A stretch of DNA of 35,959 bases from Hydrogenimonas sp. (GCA_015490295.1 WFYC01000068.1:1-35959); one strand, 5' to 3'. Shown: positions 27,108 through 35,241, counted from the stretch's first letter. Made by a program: numbers and translations. Notes: generated by a model from the letters alone, not told the origin.

Positions 27108-27115
27108 GGTAGAAT
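27108..27115 (+). promoter_or_regulatory. Candidate extended -10 for the CYTH-CHAD gene
   Basis: GGTAGAAT fits the GNTANAAT pattern and ends seven bases before the ATG at 27123. Transcription would begin at or next to the start codon, suggesting a leaderless message. No ribosome-binding site is seen before this ATG. Confidence 0.4.
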
Positions 27116-27122
27116 CCTCTTT

Positions 27123-28607
27123 ATGGAATATTTGGAAATTGAACGCAGATTCGTACTCTATCCCTGCTCTATGAAACGTTTTTTGAAGAGCAGTTCGCTC
27201 TCCTACGACAGAAGCCTGATCGTGCAGTTCTACCTGGTTGCTTCAGAAGGAGAGGTTGTGCGCTACCGCCGCCGTGGCGACACTTTCATACGTACCGTAA
27301 AAACAGGGAGCGGTCTTGTCCGGCAGGAGCACGAGGAGAGGATACCGAAGAGTGCTTTCAAAGAGGCGTTGCGCCGTAACAGGGGAGGAGTGATAAGAAA
27401 AGAGCGCTTCGTTTTTGAAATTGGAGGAGTCACATTCGAACTCGACAGCTTTAAAAAGCCGCTCAAGGGCCTCAATATTCTCGAAGTCGAGTTCAAAAGC
27501 GAGTCTGAAGCGAGAAGTTTTGAACTGCCAGAACTCTTCGAAAGAGTAGTCGCCGCCGAAGTGACCGACAGTCCCGACTTTACAAACGGAGCCATTTCGA
27601 AGCGGATGAGAGTCCCGTCAATAGAGAGTCCGCTCGAAGAGCTTCTAAAAGAGGTGAATAGCAGAAGAGATTTCTTAAAGGCGACCGTAAGCGTGAAGTT
27701 CGCTCCCTACGAAAGCGCCACACATGCGATAAAGGCGATCCTCTTTTCGCTCGTAAGAACGGTTCAGGCCGATAGAGCCGCTATTTTGGAGGGTACGGAA
27801 GATCCTGAACGTCTCCATCAGCTCAGGGTGGCGATGCGGAAAATACGGGCACTGTTTTCGCAGATGGGGGGACTTTTTGATCCTTTGTGGCGCCGGAAGC
27901 ACAAAGAGAGTCTCGGATCTTTGATGAGAGAGACTGGGGATATGAGGGATATAGATGTATACCTGGAGGAGATAGAGGAGTTCAGGAAAATGCTTCCAAA
28001 GAGGCTTCACGCTGCTTTGAGGAAGATGGAAGAGCAGCTGCTTGCGAAGCGGGATAGAGAAAAAAAGCGGCTCCACCATTTTTTGATGAGTGAAAAATTC
28101 GAAGCGGAGATCGAAGAGCTTGAGCGCTTTGCAGGAACTCCGTCGGAAGAGGGATTGTGCGCCGATGCTTTTTCACCCCTGATTTTTCCGGTAAAGTCGG
28201 TGCTCGAGTCTCGCTACAGGAAAATTTTGAAGAAGGGTGCCAGAATAGATAAAAACAGCTCAGCAGACGAGTATCATGCCATCCGTATCGATGTGAAGAA
28301 ACTCCGCTATGTCATGGAGTTTTTCTCTTCCTTGTTCGATGAAGAGGCATATAATGAGATGGCGGCGAAACTTAAATCGATACAGACCGTTTTGGGAAAA
28401 CATCAGGACCTCGACGTTCAGAGCAGACATCTTGAATCTTTCGAAAAACTTCCCGGTATGCGCGATGAGGCCACACTCGAAGCGCTCAGGGTTCTAAAAG
28501 AGCAGATGAGTGGTATGCAGATGGAAAAGAGGGCCGAATTCAGAAGAGAGTTCAGAGACTTTTCAAAGACGCAAGAGCTTTTCAAAAAGATGATTTGCAG
28601 GTTTTAA
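27123..28607 (+). CDS. CYTH and CHAD domain protein (polyphosphate-associated)
   Basis: The 494-residue protein starts with a CYTH (triphosphate tunnel) domain of about 150 residues, with EIERRFVL as its ExExK-like opening and YRRRGDTFIRTVK as a basic tunnel strand. It ends with an all-helical CHAD domain (about 210-490) rich in conserved histidines and basic residues: HQLRVAMRKIRALF and YHAIRIDVKKLRYVMEF. CHAD proteins bind polyphosphate granules, and CYTH domains bind or hydrolyse triphosphates. The ATG at 27123 gives the CYTH N-terminus exactly; the frame is open 159 bases upstream, but that extension is a shadow of the divergent gene. It lies ten bases before pta, linking phosphate storage with acetyl-phosphate metabolism by position. 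Confidence 0.9.
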   Translation: MEYLEIERRFVLYPCSMKRFLKSSSLSYDRSLIVQFYLVASEGEVVRYRRRGDTFIRTVKTGSGLVRQEHEERIPKSAFKEALRRNRGGVIRKERFVFEIGGVTFELDSFKKPLKGLNILEVEFKSESEARSFELPELFERVVAAEVTDSPDFTNGAISKRMRVPSIESPLEELLKEVNSRRDFLKATVSVKFAPYESATHAIKAILFSLVRTVQADRAAILEGTEDPERLHQLRVAMRKIRALFSQMGGLFDPLWRRKHKESLGSLMRETGDMRDIDVYLEEIEEFRKMLPKRLHAALRKMEEQLLAKRDREKKRLHHFLMSEKFEAEIEELERFAGTPSEEGLCADAFSPLIFPVKSVLESRYRKILKKGARIDKNSSADEYHAIRIDVKKLRYVMEFFSSLFDEEAYNEMAAKLKSIQTVLGKHQDLDVQSRHLESFEKLPGMRDEATLEALRVLKEQMSGMQMEKRAEFRREFRDFSKTQELFKKMICRF

Positions 28608-28617
28608 GGGGTAATAG

Positions 28618-30699
28618 ATGAAAGCGAAATCTCTGTTTGTCCTCTCCAGAGAGCGTCACGCGGGCACTCTCTTCATCGCGCTTGGGTTGATGGAGATTCT
28701 AAGAAGAAACTACAAGCGGATAGCTTTTTTCAAACCTATATCGGAGTCGCCGTCCAAAGATGACGACATAGAGACGATAAGAGAGACTTTCGGGCTTTCG
28801 CAAAGCGGTGAGGAGGCATGGGCCGTAACGGAGCTGGAGGCACGGAATCTGCTTTCTGCAGGTGACGAGGAGCGGCTCTATGAGCTCATCATAGAGCGAT
28901 ATGAGGCTCTGAAAAAGAGTTACGATTTCGTGCTGTGTGCGGGTTCGGGGGGTGAGAATCTGCTCGAGATAGTCGATTTCGATCTGAATCTAAAAATCGC
29001 AAAAAACCTCTCATCGCCCGTTGCGGGGGTAGTAAGTGCAAGAGAGAGGAGTCTTGAAGATGCGGAAAACGAGATATCTCTTTGGTACTACACGATGAGA
29101 GAGGAGGGTGTCGAGCCTCTCGTATTTTTCATAAACCATGTCAGCGATCCCCTCTCGTGCAGAGTGAAAAAAGCGGATAAGAAGAGAAATGTTCCCTGCT
29201 TTCCGATACCTTACGAGAGCGAACTGGACAGACCGGCCGTTCTCGATCTGCTCGAAGCTACCGGTGCGGATCCGCTGATTATGAAGAGTCCCAAACAGCT
29301 CGAGCGCACCATCCGCAGGCCGCTTGTCGCCGCCATGCGACCGGAACATTTTTTGGAAAGATTTGAGAAGGGGGATCTTGTTATCGTTCCGGCAGACCGC
29401 AGCGATATACTTCTGGCGGTATATGCAGCCAACCACTCCACCGTTTTTCCGGCTGCCTCTGCGGTGGTTATAGGTGGGGATTTCGATCCGGCCGAAAATA
29501 TTATGGAACTGTTGAGATCGGACGAGAATTTCCGTATAGCGGTGATCGGTGCAAAGAGCGATACTATGGATATAGCCATGCAGGTACAAAACTGTGCGGC
29601 TGTGCTGACACCGAGGCATAAAAGAAAGATCGCCCTGGCCCTGGGGCACTTCTCAAGGTATGTAGATGCCTCATCTATCGTAAAATCTCTTGCCGAAGCG
29701 GATGTGGATATCGTAACACCGGCAATGTTTCTGCACCGCATATTCGCATCCGCCGCTGAGGCGCAAAAGCATATCGTACTGCCCGAGAGTGCGGACGAGA
29801 GGGTTTTGCAGGCGGCCGAAACGGTACTTCGCAGGAACATAGCGAAACTCACGCTGCTCGGAGATAGAGAGAGCATACTCAACAGAGCCGGAATTTTGGG
29901 TATAGATATTAAAGAGGCCTCTTTCGTTGATCCGCAAAAGAGTCCGTATAGAGAGAGGTTCGTGCAGCGCCTTTACGAGCTTAGGAGAGATAAGGGCATG
30001 AGTCGCGAAGATGCCGCCGAGCTTATGGAGAACTCTACATACTTCGGAACGATGATGGTCTGCGAAGGGGTTGTCGACGGTATGGTATCCGGTGCGACAC
30101 ATACGACTCGCGAAACGGTTCGTCCGGCGCTTCAGATCATAAAGACCAAACCGGGTATCGATATAGTCTCAAGCGTCTTTTTCATGTGTCTTGAGACGAG
30201 GGTGCTTGTATATGGTGATTGCGCCATCGTTCCAGACCCCGACCCCGAAGAGCTGGCGCAGATAGCGATCTCTTCGGCCGATACCGCCAGGGCTTTCGGA
30301 ATAGAGCCTTATGTCGCCATGCTCTCCTACTCGACCGGAGAGAGCGGAGTGGGGGAAGATGTCGAGAAGGTGCGCAGAGCGACCGAGATAGCGAAGAGAC
30401 TGCGCCCTGATATTTTGATAGAGGGGCCTATGCAGTACGATGCGGCGATCGACCCGGAAGTGGCACGAAAAAAGCTGCCCGGGAGCCGTGTGGCGGGTAG
30501 GGCTACGGTATTCATATTTCCTGATCTCAATACCGGCAACAACACATACAAAGCCGTTCAGCGATCCACCGGTGCCATCGCCATCGGACCGGTTCTTCAG
30601 GGGCTTAAAAAGCCGGTAAACGATCTGAGCCGAGGCTGTAGTGTCGAAGATATCGTCAGCACGGTCGCTATAACGGCCATTCAGGCGGCGCACTCATGA
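28618..30699 (+). CDS. pta: Phosphate acetyltransferase (long form)
   Basis: Pta interconverts acetyl-CoA and acetyl phosphate. The 693-residue protein is the long three-part form: an N-terminal BioD-like domain with a degenerate P-loop (SRERHAGTLFIALGLMEIL, residues 9-27), a DRTGG-type middle domain (about 215-335), and the C-terminal catalytic PTA domain (about 370-693). Signatures of the last include LPESADERVLQAAE, FGTMMVCEGVVDGMVSGATHTT, EGPMQYDAAIDPEVA and FIFPDLNTGNNTYKAVQR. The long form is usually allosterically regulated through its N-terminal part. The stop overlaps the ackA start (ATGA). Together they form the acetate assimilation or excretion pathway. Confidence 0.95.
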   Translation: MKAKSLFVLSRERHAGTLFIALGLMEILRRNYKRIAFFKPISESPSKDDDIETIRETFGLSQSGEEAWAVTELEARNLLSAGDEERLYELIIERYEALKKSYDFVLCAGSGGENLLEIVDFDLNLKIAKNLSSPVAGVVSARERSLEDAENEISLWYYTMREEGVEPLVFFINHVSDPLSCRVKKADKKRNVPCFPIPYESELDRPAVLDLLEATGADPLIMKSPKQLERTIRRPLVAAMRPEHFLERFEKGDLVIVPADRSDILLAVYAANHSTVFPAASAVVIGGDFDPAENIMELLRSDENFRIAVIGAKSDTMDIAMQVQNCAAVLTPRHKRKIALALGHFSRYVDASSIVKSLAEADVDIVTPAMFLHRIFASAAEAQKHIVLPESADERVLQAAETVLRRNIAKLTLLGDRESILNRAGILGIDIKEASFVDPQKSPYRERFVQRLYELRRDKGMSREDAAELMENSTYFGTMMVCEGVVDGMVSGATHTTRETVRPALQIIKTKPGIDIVSSVFFMCLETRVLVYGDCAIVPDPDPEELAQIAISSADTARAFGIEPYVAMLSYSTGESGVGEDVEKVRRATEIAKRLRPDILIEGPMQYDAAIDPEVARKKLPGSRVAGRATVFIFPDLNTGNNTYKAVQRSTGAIAIGPVLQGLKKPVNDLSRGCSVEDIVSTVAITAIQAAHS

Positions 30700-31817
30700 A
30701 GGTGCTTGTTCTAAACGCCGGAAGCTCGTCGCTGAAGTACAGACTCTTCGACGCCGGAAGAGAGATCGGCTCGGGGGTTATAGAGCGGATAGGGGAGCAA
30801 GGAGGCGTAAAGGACCATATGGAGGCGTTGAAAATAGCGCAGGATAGAATGGGCGCGGATGGAGTACTGAGCTCTTTCGACTCTCTCGACGCGGTAGGCC
30901 ACAGAGTGGTGCACGGGGGAGAGAAGTTTACGCAGCCGGCTGTCGTGGATGACGAACTGATCGACGTATTGAAAAAGCTTGTACCGCTTGCTCCTCTCCA
31001 CAATCCGGCAAACATAGAGGGAATTTTGACGATGAGAAAAATCGCGCCGAAGATTCCCCAGGTAGCGGTTTTTGATACCGCTTTTCACCAGAGTATGCCC
31101 AAAGAGTCTTTCTTGTATGCGATTCCGCTCGAGCTTTACGACAGGTATGCGATAAGAAGGTACGGTTTCCACGGTACATCGCACTCTTATGTCTGCAAAG
31201 AGGCGGCGAAACTTCTGGGGCGCCCTCCGGAGTCACTGAACCTGATAACTCTTCATCTGGGCAACGGGGCAAGCGCCTGCGCCGTAGAGAGTGGACGGAG
31301 TATAGATACCTCCATGGGTTTTACGCCGCTTGAGGGCCTCGTGATGGGAACAAGATGCGGCGATATCGACCCGCAGATCCCGCTGTTTCTGAACGGGAAG
31401 GGGGTAGATGCGGAGGAGGTGCTAAATAGAAGAAGCGGTCTTAAAGGTCTTTGCGGGCACAACGATATGCGTGAGGTGCTGAAGCTCGCAGATGAAGGTT
31501 TTGCGGATGCGAAAACCGCTTTGAGTATCTACACCCGCAGAATCCGCAAATATATTGGTGCATATGCCGCTCTTCTCGGAAGGGTCGATGCTGTAGTGTT
31601 TACGGCCGGTATAGGTGAAAAGAGTCCGAAAGTGAGAGAACTTTCCTGCCGCGGACTCGAGGGGTTCGGTATAGAACTCGACAGCACTAAAAATTCAACC
31701 GGTGAAGTCGAAATATCCATAGAGTCCGGCCCGGTGAAAATTTTTGTGATCAAAACCGATGAAGAGCTTGAGATCGCGAGGCAGACAGAAGCACTTTTAA
31801 GCGATGCTCGGTTATAA
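30696..31817 (+). CDS. ackA: Acetate kinase
   Basis: AckA converts acetyl phosphate and ADP to acetate and ATP, or the reverse. The 373-residue protein is somewhat shorter than the ~400 of E. coli, mainly in the loop after residue 50. It keeps the ASKHA-fold signatures: VLNAGSSSLKYRLF at the start, VGHRVVHGGEKF, PLAPLHNPANIEGI, VFDTAFHQSMP, RRYGFHGTSHSYV, LHLGNGASACAVESGRSIDTSMG and VFTAGIGEKSPKVRE. It is translationally coupled to pta. The -10 element of the gap promoter overlaps its stop codon. Confidence 0.95.
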   Translation: MKVLVLNAGSSSLKYRLFDAGREIGSGVIERIGEQGGVKDHMEALKIAQDRMGADGVLSSFDSLDAVGHRVVHGGEKFTQPAVVDDELIDVLKKLVPLAPLHNPANIEGILTMRKIAPKIPQVAVFDTAFHQSMPKESFLYAIPLELYDRYAIRRYGFHGTSHSYVCKEAAKLLGRPPESLNLITLHLGNGASACAVESGRSIDTSMGFTPLEGLVMGTRCGDIDPQIPLFLNGKGVDAEEVLNRRSGLKGLCGHNDMREVLKLADEGFADAKTALSIYTRRIRKYIGAYAALLGRVDAVVFTAGIGEKSPKVRELSCRGLEGFGIELDSTKNSTGEVEISIESGPVKIFVIKTDEELEIARQTEALLSDARL

Positions 31818-31818
31818 T
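31811..31818 (+). promoter_or_regulatory. -10 element for gap, overlapping the ackA stop
   Basis: GTTATAAT, a clean extended -10, covers the ackA TAA and lies 35 bases before the gap ATG. There is no obvious -35, as is usual in this phylum. It gives gap its own promoter separate from pta-ackA. Confidence 0.55.
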
Positions 31819-31853
31819 CCGTTCAAAAGAGATATAAACTTCAAGGAGAACAA

Positions 31854-32849
31854 ATGGCACTTAAAGTTGCGGTAAATGGAACGGGTCGTATCGGCCTTTG
31901 CGTAATAAAGATAGTTATGGAGAGAGACGATATGGAGCTCGTAGCCATAAATACCACGGCAAAGCCGGATATGCTCGAATACCTGCTCAAATACGATACC
32001 GTCCATCGTGGGATTGAAGCAAAAGTGGTAGATGAGAATATGATCGAGATAGGTGGTAAAGCTGTAAGAATGTTCAGCGAACGAGATATCGACAAGCTCG
32101 ACTTCTCCTCGGCCGGTGCCGAGGTGGTCGCCGAGTGTACCGGTGTCTTTTTGACGAGCGAGAGTGCCGCCAAGCATCTAAAGGGGAGCGTAAAAAAGGT
32201 CGTTTTGAGTGCACCGGCAAAGGATGATACTCCTACCTATGTCATCAACATAAACAGCGACGACTATGCCGGCGAAGCGATAGTCTCCAACGCAAGCTGT
32301 ACCACTAACGCCCTTGCACCGGTATGCAAGGTGCTCGACGACGCTTTCGGTATAGAAAACGGTCTTATGACCACCGTGCACTCGTATACTAACGATCAGA
32401 ATCTACTCGACGTAAAGCACAAAAAAGATTTTCGCCGGGCCCGAGCCGCCGCGATGAACATGATACCCACCTCCACAGGTGCAGCTAAGGCGATAGGGCT
32501 GGTAATGCCCCATCTGAAGGGCAACCTCAACGGCTTCGCGATGCGAGTTCCGACGGCGGACGTGTCGGTCGTCGACCTGACCGTGAATCTGAAAAGAGAT
32601 ATCACCGTCGAAAGTATCAACGAAGCGTTCGAGAAGGCTTCGGAAGGGAGCTTCAAAGGTCTTATAGAGATAGACCGTGACAAGAGGGTGTCGAGCGATT
32701 TCATTGGCTCATATTACAGCTGTACATATGTGCCGGACCTGACCCGCGTGGTGGGCGACAGGACGGCAAAGGTAATAGCCTGGTACGACAACGAGTGGGG
32801 TTACAGCTGTAGGATGGTAGATATGATGAAGCTGGTGGCGACCCGCTGA
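31854..32849 (+). CDS. gap: Glyceraldehyde-3-phosphate dehydrogenase
   Basis: GAPDH interconverts glyceraldehyde-3-phosphate and 1,3-bisphosphoglycerate. The 331-residue protein has the N-terminal Rossmann motif NGTGRIGLC, the catalytic Cys149 in SNASCTTNALAP, HSYTNDQNLLD, PTSTGAAKAI and AWYDNEWGYS. The position after INxx that normally holds the NAD-selective aspartate reads INTT, so NADP or dual use is possible. Helicobacter GapA, recalled as INST, has a similar change. The start has AAGGAG eight bases upstream. In an autotroph it would serve both glycolytic and gluconeogenic flow; only one copy is in the window. Confidence 0.95.
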   Translation: MALKVAVNGTGRIGLCVIKIVMERDDMELVAINTTAKPDMLEYLLKYDTVHRGIEAKVVDENMIEIGGKAVRMFSERDIDKLDFSSAGAEVVAECTGVFLTSESAAKHLKGSVKKVVLSAPAKDDTPTYVININSDDYAGEAIVSNASCTTNALAPVCKVLDDAFGIENGLMTTVHSYTNDQNLLDVKHKKDFRRARAAAMNMIPTSTGAAKAIGLVMPHLKGNLNGFAMRVPTADVSVVDLTVNLKRDITVESINEAFEKASEGSFKGLIEIDRDKRVSSDFIGSYYSCTYVPDLTRVVGDRTAKVIAWYDNEWGYSCRMVDMMKLVATR

Positions 32850-32922
32850 TGCCGGCATCGTGAAGGATATGCCTTGGCGCCCTTTTTTGTTGACATCGGT
32901 CAAATCTTTTTCGATAAAAAAA

Positions 32923-32930
32923 GATATAAT
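32923..32930 (+). promoter_or_regulatory. -10 element for the PAS gene
   Basis: GATATAAT lies about 60 bases before the PAS start. A TTGACA at 32890-32895 is too far away (29 bases) to be its -35. The region between gap and this box contains only weak hairpins and a CTTTTTTG run (32882-32889) that may help end gap transcripts. Confidence 0.45.
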
Positions 32931-32988
32931 AAAAAATGCTGATCGGCGTATACTATACGGCATCGGTTACAACGATTCAGGAGCTGGT

Positions 32989-33510
32989 ATGGATGTTACG
33001 TTCGATATGTTCATAGAGACTGAAGTTCCGGAAGACGAGGTGATAATCTCCCGAACCGATCTACGTGGGGTGATCACCTATGTCAACGATACTTTCGCAA
33101 AGATATCCGGATACAGCAGTGAAGAGCTGATAGGGCGGCCGCACAATATTCTTCGTCATCCGGATATGCCCAAATCTGTATACAAAGAGCTTTGGGATAC
33201 GATAAAAGCCGAAAAGAGCTGGAGCGGATATGTGAAAAATATGCGCAAAGATAGAGGGTATTACTGGGTCTATGCGGAGGTTTCCGGCGTATACAAGAAT
33301 GGCGAGCTTGTCGAGTACAAGTCGATAAGAAGCCCGGTAGAGAAGCAGATGAGAGTTGAAATGCAAAAAGTCTACGACAAAATGCGCGAAGAGGAGCACG
33401 AGGATTGGCGTGCCGTGATGTATCTGCCCTACGAGACCGGAAATAGGCTCATAAAAGAGGCTCATAAAAGAGGGGTAAAGGTCGAAGAGCTTATCGGAGA
33501 GTTGATATAG
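32989..33510 (+). CDS. Stand-alone PAS domain protein, CetB/Aer-type
   Basis: The 173-residue cytosolic protein is nearly all one PAS domain (about residues 15-125). It has SRTDLRGVITYVNDTFAKISGY, GRPHNILRHPDMP and YYWVYAEVSGVYKNG, the last being typical of FAD-binding Aer-like PAS domains. A charged C-terminal helical tail follows. From memory it resembles Campylobacter CetB, which works with the membrane protein CetA in energy taxis. No methyl-accepting signalling domain and no cetA-like gene are present here. The ATG at 32989 is chosen because AGGAG lies five bases upstream; the frame is open further upstream without a start signal. GATATAAT at 32923-32930 is a likely -10. Confidence 0.88.
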   Translation: MDVTFDMFIETEVPEDEVIISRTDLRGVITYVNDTFAKISGYSSEELIGRPHNILRHPDMPKSVYKELWDTIKAEKSWSGYVKNMRKDRGYYWVYAEVSGVYKNGELVEYKSIRSPVEKQMRVEMQKVYDKMREEEHEDWRAVMYLPYETGNRLIKEAHKRGVKVEELIGELI

Positions 33511-33532
33511 CATCCTTTTTAATTATGAAACG

Positions 33533-33553
33533 GGCTCCGAAAGTTCGGGGCCT
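33533..33553. terminator. Stem-loop after the PAS gene
   Basis: GGCTCCGAA (33533-33541) pairs with TTCGGGGCC (33545-33553), a nine-pair stem with one G-U pair and a three-base loop. It has no adjacent T-run on the plus strand. It may protect the 3' end or pause polymerase before the next hairpin. Confidence 0.5.
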
Positions 33554-33565
33554 CCAAGATCATGA

Positions 33566-33605
33566 ACGGATGTTGCGCCTTCGGCACAACACCGTTTATT
33601 ATTTT
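33566..33605. terminator. Terminator between the convergent PAS and lipoprotein genes
   Basis: AACGG-A-TGTTG (33566-33576) pairs with CAACA-CCGTT (about 33587-33597) around an inner GCC/GGC pair closing a TTC loop. It is followed by TTTATTATTTT on the plus strand. It lies between two stop codons and probably ends transcription of the PAS gene, possibly both genes. Confidence 0.7.
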
Positions 33606-34461
33606 ATGAATTAAGTTTTTTAAACGAAGCATCCTCTATAAGCACCGGATAGAAGTAACCGTATCCGAAGTCTACATCGGTTTTTACCTTGCCTGTTACA
33701 GTGACGAGATCACCCTCCTTGACGTCTGCCGAAGCGGAAGTTACGACAAGGTCCTCTTTTCCTTCACCGCCGGTGCTGTCTTCTATGTGAACCCAATCTT
33801 TCCCCATGACCCCTCTTATCACTTTCGTCACTATGCCGTTTACTTTGACACTCTTGTCTTTGAGATCTGCACTATTCGCCAAAATTTCGGCAATCGTATA
33901 TCCGCCCTCGGCTTTTGCGACAGGTGCATTCGGTGTGCTCTTTTCGTTACTATCAACCTTCTTCTCCGCAGGCTTATGCTTCGTACCACAATTTTCGCAG
34001 TTATGGGCACTATCGCCTTTCAAAGGGGCTATGACGGCGACAAAGAGGACTTTGTCGAATGTACGGTTCAGGGTTTTGCTCGGAAAGTTCTCCATCCACA
34101 TCTGCGGGGCGAAAGAGACTTTCTCACCGACTTTCAGAGGAGTCTTCGGACCGGCAATCCAGTACTCTGCATTTCCGTCATCTATTTTGGCATAGGTATA
34201 TACGCCCGCATCCATTGTCTCCGTTACTACACCCTCCTTTACACCGGGTTGCTGCTGAGTGCTGCGATGCATCTGTTCGGTACTCTCCTGAGCCTTCACT
34301 CCGTAGATCTCCGCATCTGAAGGGGCTTCTTGAACGGCGGCACTCTCTTGTGTGGTCTGCGGCATCACTGTGGGCTTTTGCACTTTGCCATCTTCATGTT
34401 TGTCTCCACAGCCCAAAAAGAGCATACCGGCAGCCAACGCACCTATATATACTTTTTTCAT
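33604..34461 (-). CDS. Lipoprotein with two OB-fold-like domains (NrfJ-like)
   Basis: The 285-residue precursor has a lipoprotein signal: a hydrophobic segment ending in LFLGC, so Cys18 would be lipidated. A polar Gln/Glu-rich linker (about 20-75) follows. Two similar OB-fold-like segments are then seen, about 76-145 (GVVTETMDAGVYTYAKI) and about 200-280 (GIVTKVIRGVMGKDWVHIED). They are separated by a spacer with HNCENCGTKH (Cys155, Cys158). The fold and the GW/WV-type core recall NrfJ-like periplasmic proteins; substrate and role are unknown. The CxxC with flanking histidines could bind metal. The start has AAGGAG upstream. The gene is monocistronic. Confidence 0.8.
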   Translation of the reverse strand: MKKVYIGALAAGMLFLGCGDKHEDGKVQKPTVMPQTTQESAAVQEAPSDAEIYGVKAQESTEQMHRSTQQQPGVKEGVVTETMDAGVYTYAKIDDGNAEYWIAGPKTPLKVGEKVSFAPQMWMENFPSKTLNRTFDKVLFVAVIAPLKGDSAHNCENCGTKHKPAEKKVDSNEKSTPNAPVAKAEGGYTIAEILANSADLKDKSVKVNGIVTKVIRGVMGKDWVHIEDSTGGEGKEDLVVTSASADVKEGDLVTVTGKVKTDVDFGYGYFYPVLIEDASFKKLNS

Positions 34462-34765
34462 CGATTCTCCTTATTCTGTTTTGTTTTCGCTGAAAGAAGT
34501 GTAGTCATATTATGATTAGATATTATTTAAACTAAATTCGTAGCGGCTGTGAATCTTACGCGAAACACCGCCGTTGCAATACTTGAAGCCTCTCTTTTCA
34601 AAAAATGGGATATCTGAATATTCGACAAAGTCGGCTTTATTGTTCACTTTTTGTCGAAGCCCCAAGCGATTGAACAGTTACTTCGAAGTCTCTTGTCCGG
34701 CAAAAGGGGTCTGAAGTGGGTATGATGATGATTTATGAAAACAGAGCCAAGCCGGATATGTAGTT
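34462..34765. other. 304-bp gene-free region with an inverted repeat
   Basis: I see no gene here. TTCGACAAA (34621-34629) and TTTGTCGAA (34650-34658) form a perfect nine-base inverted repeat with a 20-base loop, and CTTCGAAG occurs near 34682. Short open stretches of about 40 codons exist in two frames but lack ribosome-binding sites. The left part should hold the lipoprotein promoter (minus strand; CATAAT near 34510). Confidence 0.5.
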
Positions 34766-35143
34766 TCAGTTCGATGAGTTGTCGTTACCTTTCGACAGCT
34801 CCATTATGAACTCTTTGCCTCCAAATCCATCTTTCGAACATTTCGCCCTGAAGATCAGTTTTGTTGTGCCTTTCGGTATTCTAAAACCGATAAGTTCGGA
34901 TTCTATGATCTCTTTTCCGGTTTTCGGTCCAAATTCGAGCCGTACGGTAATAGGCTTTCGGTTCTGGTCCAGTATCTCCCACTCACTGACGAAATCTTTG
35001 TAGTCTTTATCGTGGTGGCGGATCTTCACGTCGGCGATATAACTGCCTCCGTAACTCTTTTTTATCTTCGCATCGAGTACATCCGCTTTTTCGGCAAAAA
35101 GCGAAACTCCAAGCAAAATGGAGATAACAGCGAACTTTTTCAT
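34766..35143 (-). CDS. Small exported protein of unknown function
   Basis: I do not recognise the family. The 125-residue product starts with a signal peptide (MKKFAVISILLGVSLFAEK, cut near residue 17-18). The mature part (~108 residues) is predicted to be beta-rich, with SYIADVKIRHHDKDY, ITVRLEFGPKTGKEI and LIFRAKCSKDGFGGKEFIMEL. It contains a single cysteine. The frame extends upstream to 35233, but the ATG at 35143 gives a proper signal peptide and has GGAGGG nine bases upstream. It probably works in the periplasm. It lies between the OB-fold lipoprotein and the cytochrome, each with its own promoter. Confidence 0.82.
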   Translation of the reverse strand: MKKFAVISILLGVSLFAEKADVLDAKIKKSYGGSYIADVKIRHHDKDYKDFVSEWEILDQNRKPITVRLEFGPKTGKEIIESELIGFRIPKGTTKLIFRAKCSKDGFGGKEFIMELSKGNDNSSN

Positions 35144-35241
35144 TATACAAAGCCCTCCCTTCGGGTTTCGTTGGATGAACCGTCTTCTCGACAGCCCAAA
35201 ACAGTCTGCGCACCGCTTCAAACCGGTACGCATGGCCGCAT

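Noticed and set aside
26964-27122. Upstream extension of the CYTH-CHAD frame
   Set aside because: It is antisense to the DUF234-like gene, lacks a start signal, and the CYTH domain begins exactly at the ATG at 27123.
32890-32930. TTGACA and TATAAT as one promoter for the PAS gene
   Set aside because: The spacing of 29 bases is far outside the normal 16-19; only the -10 is kept.
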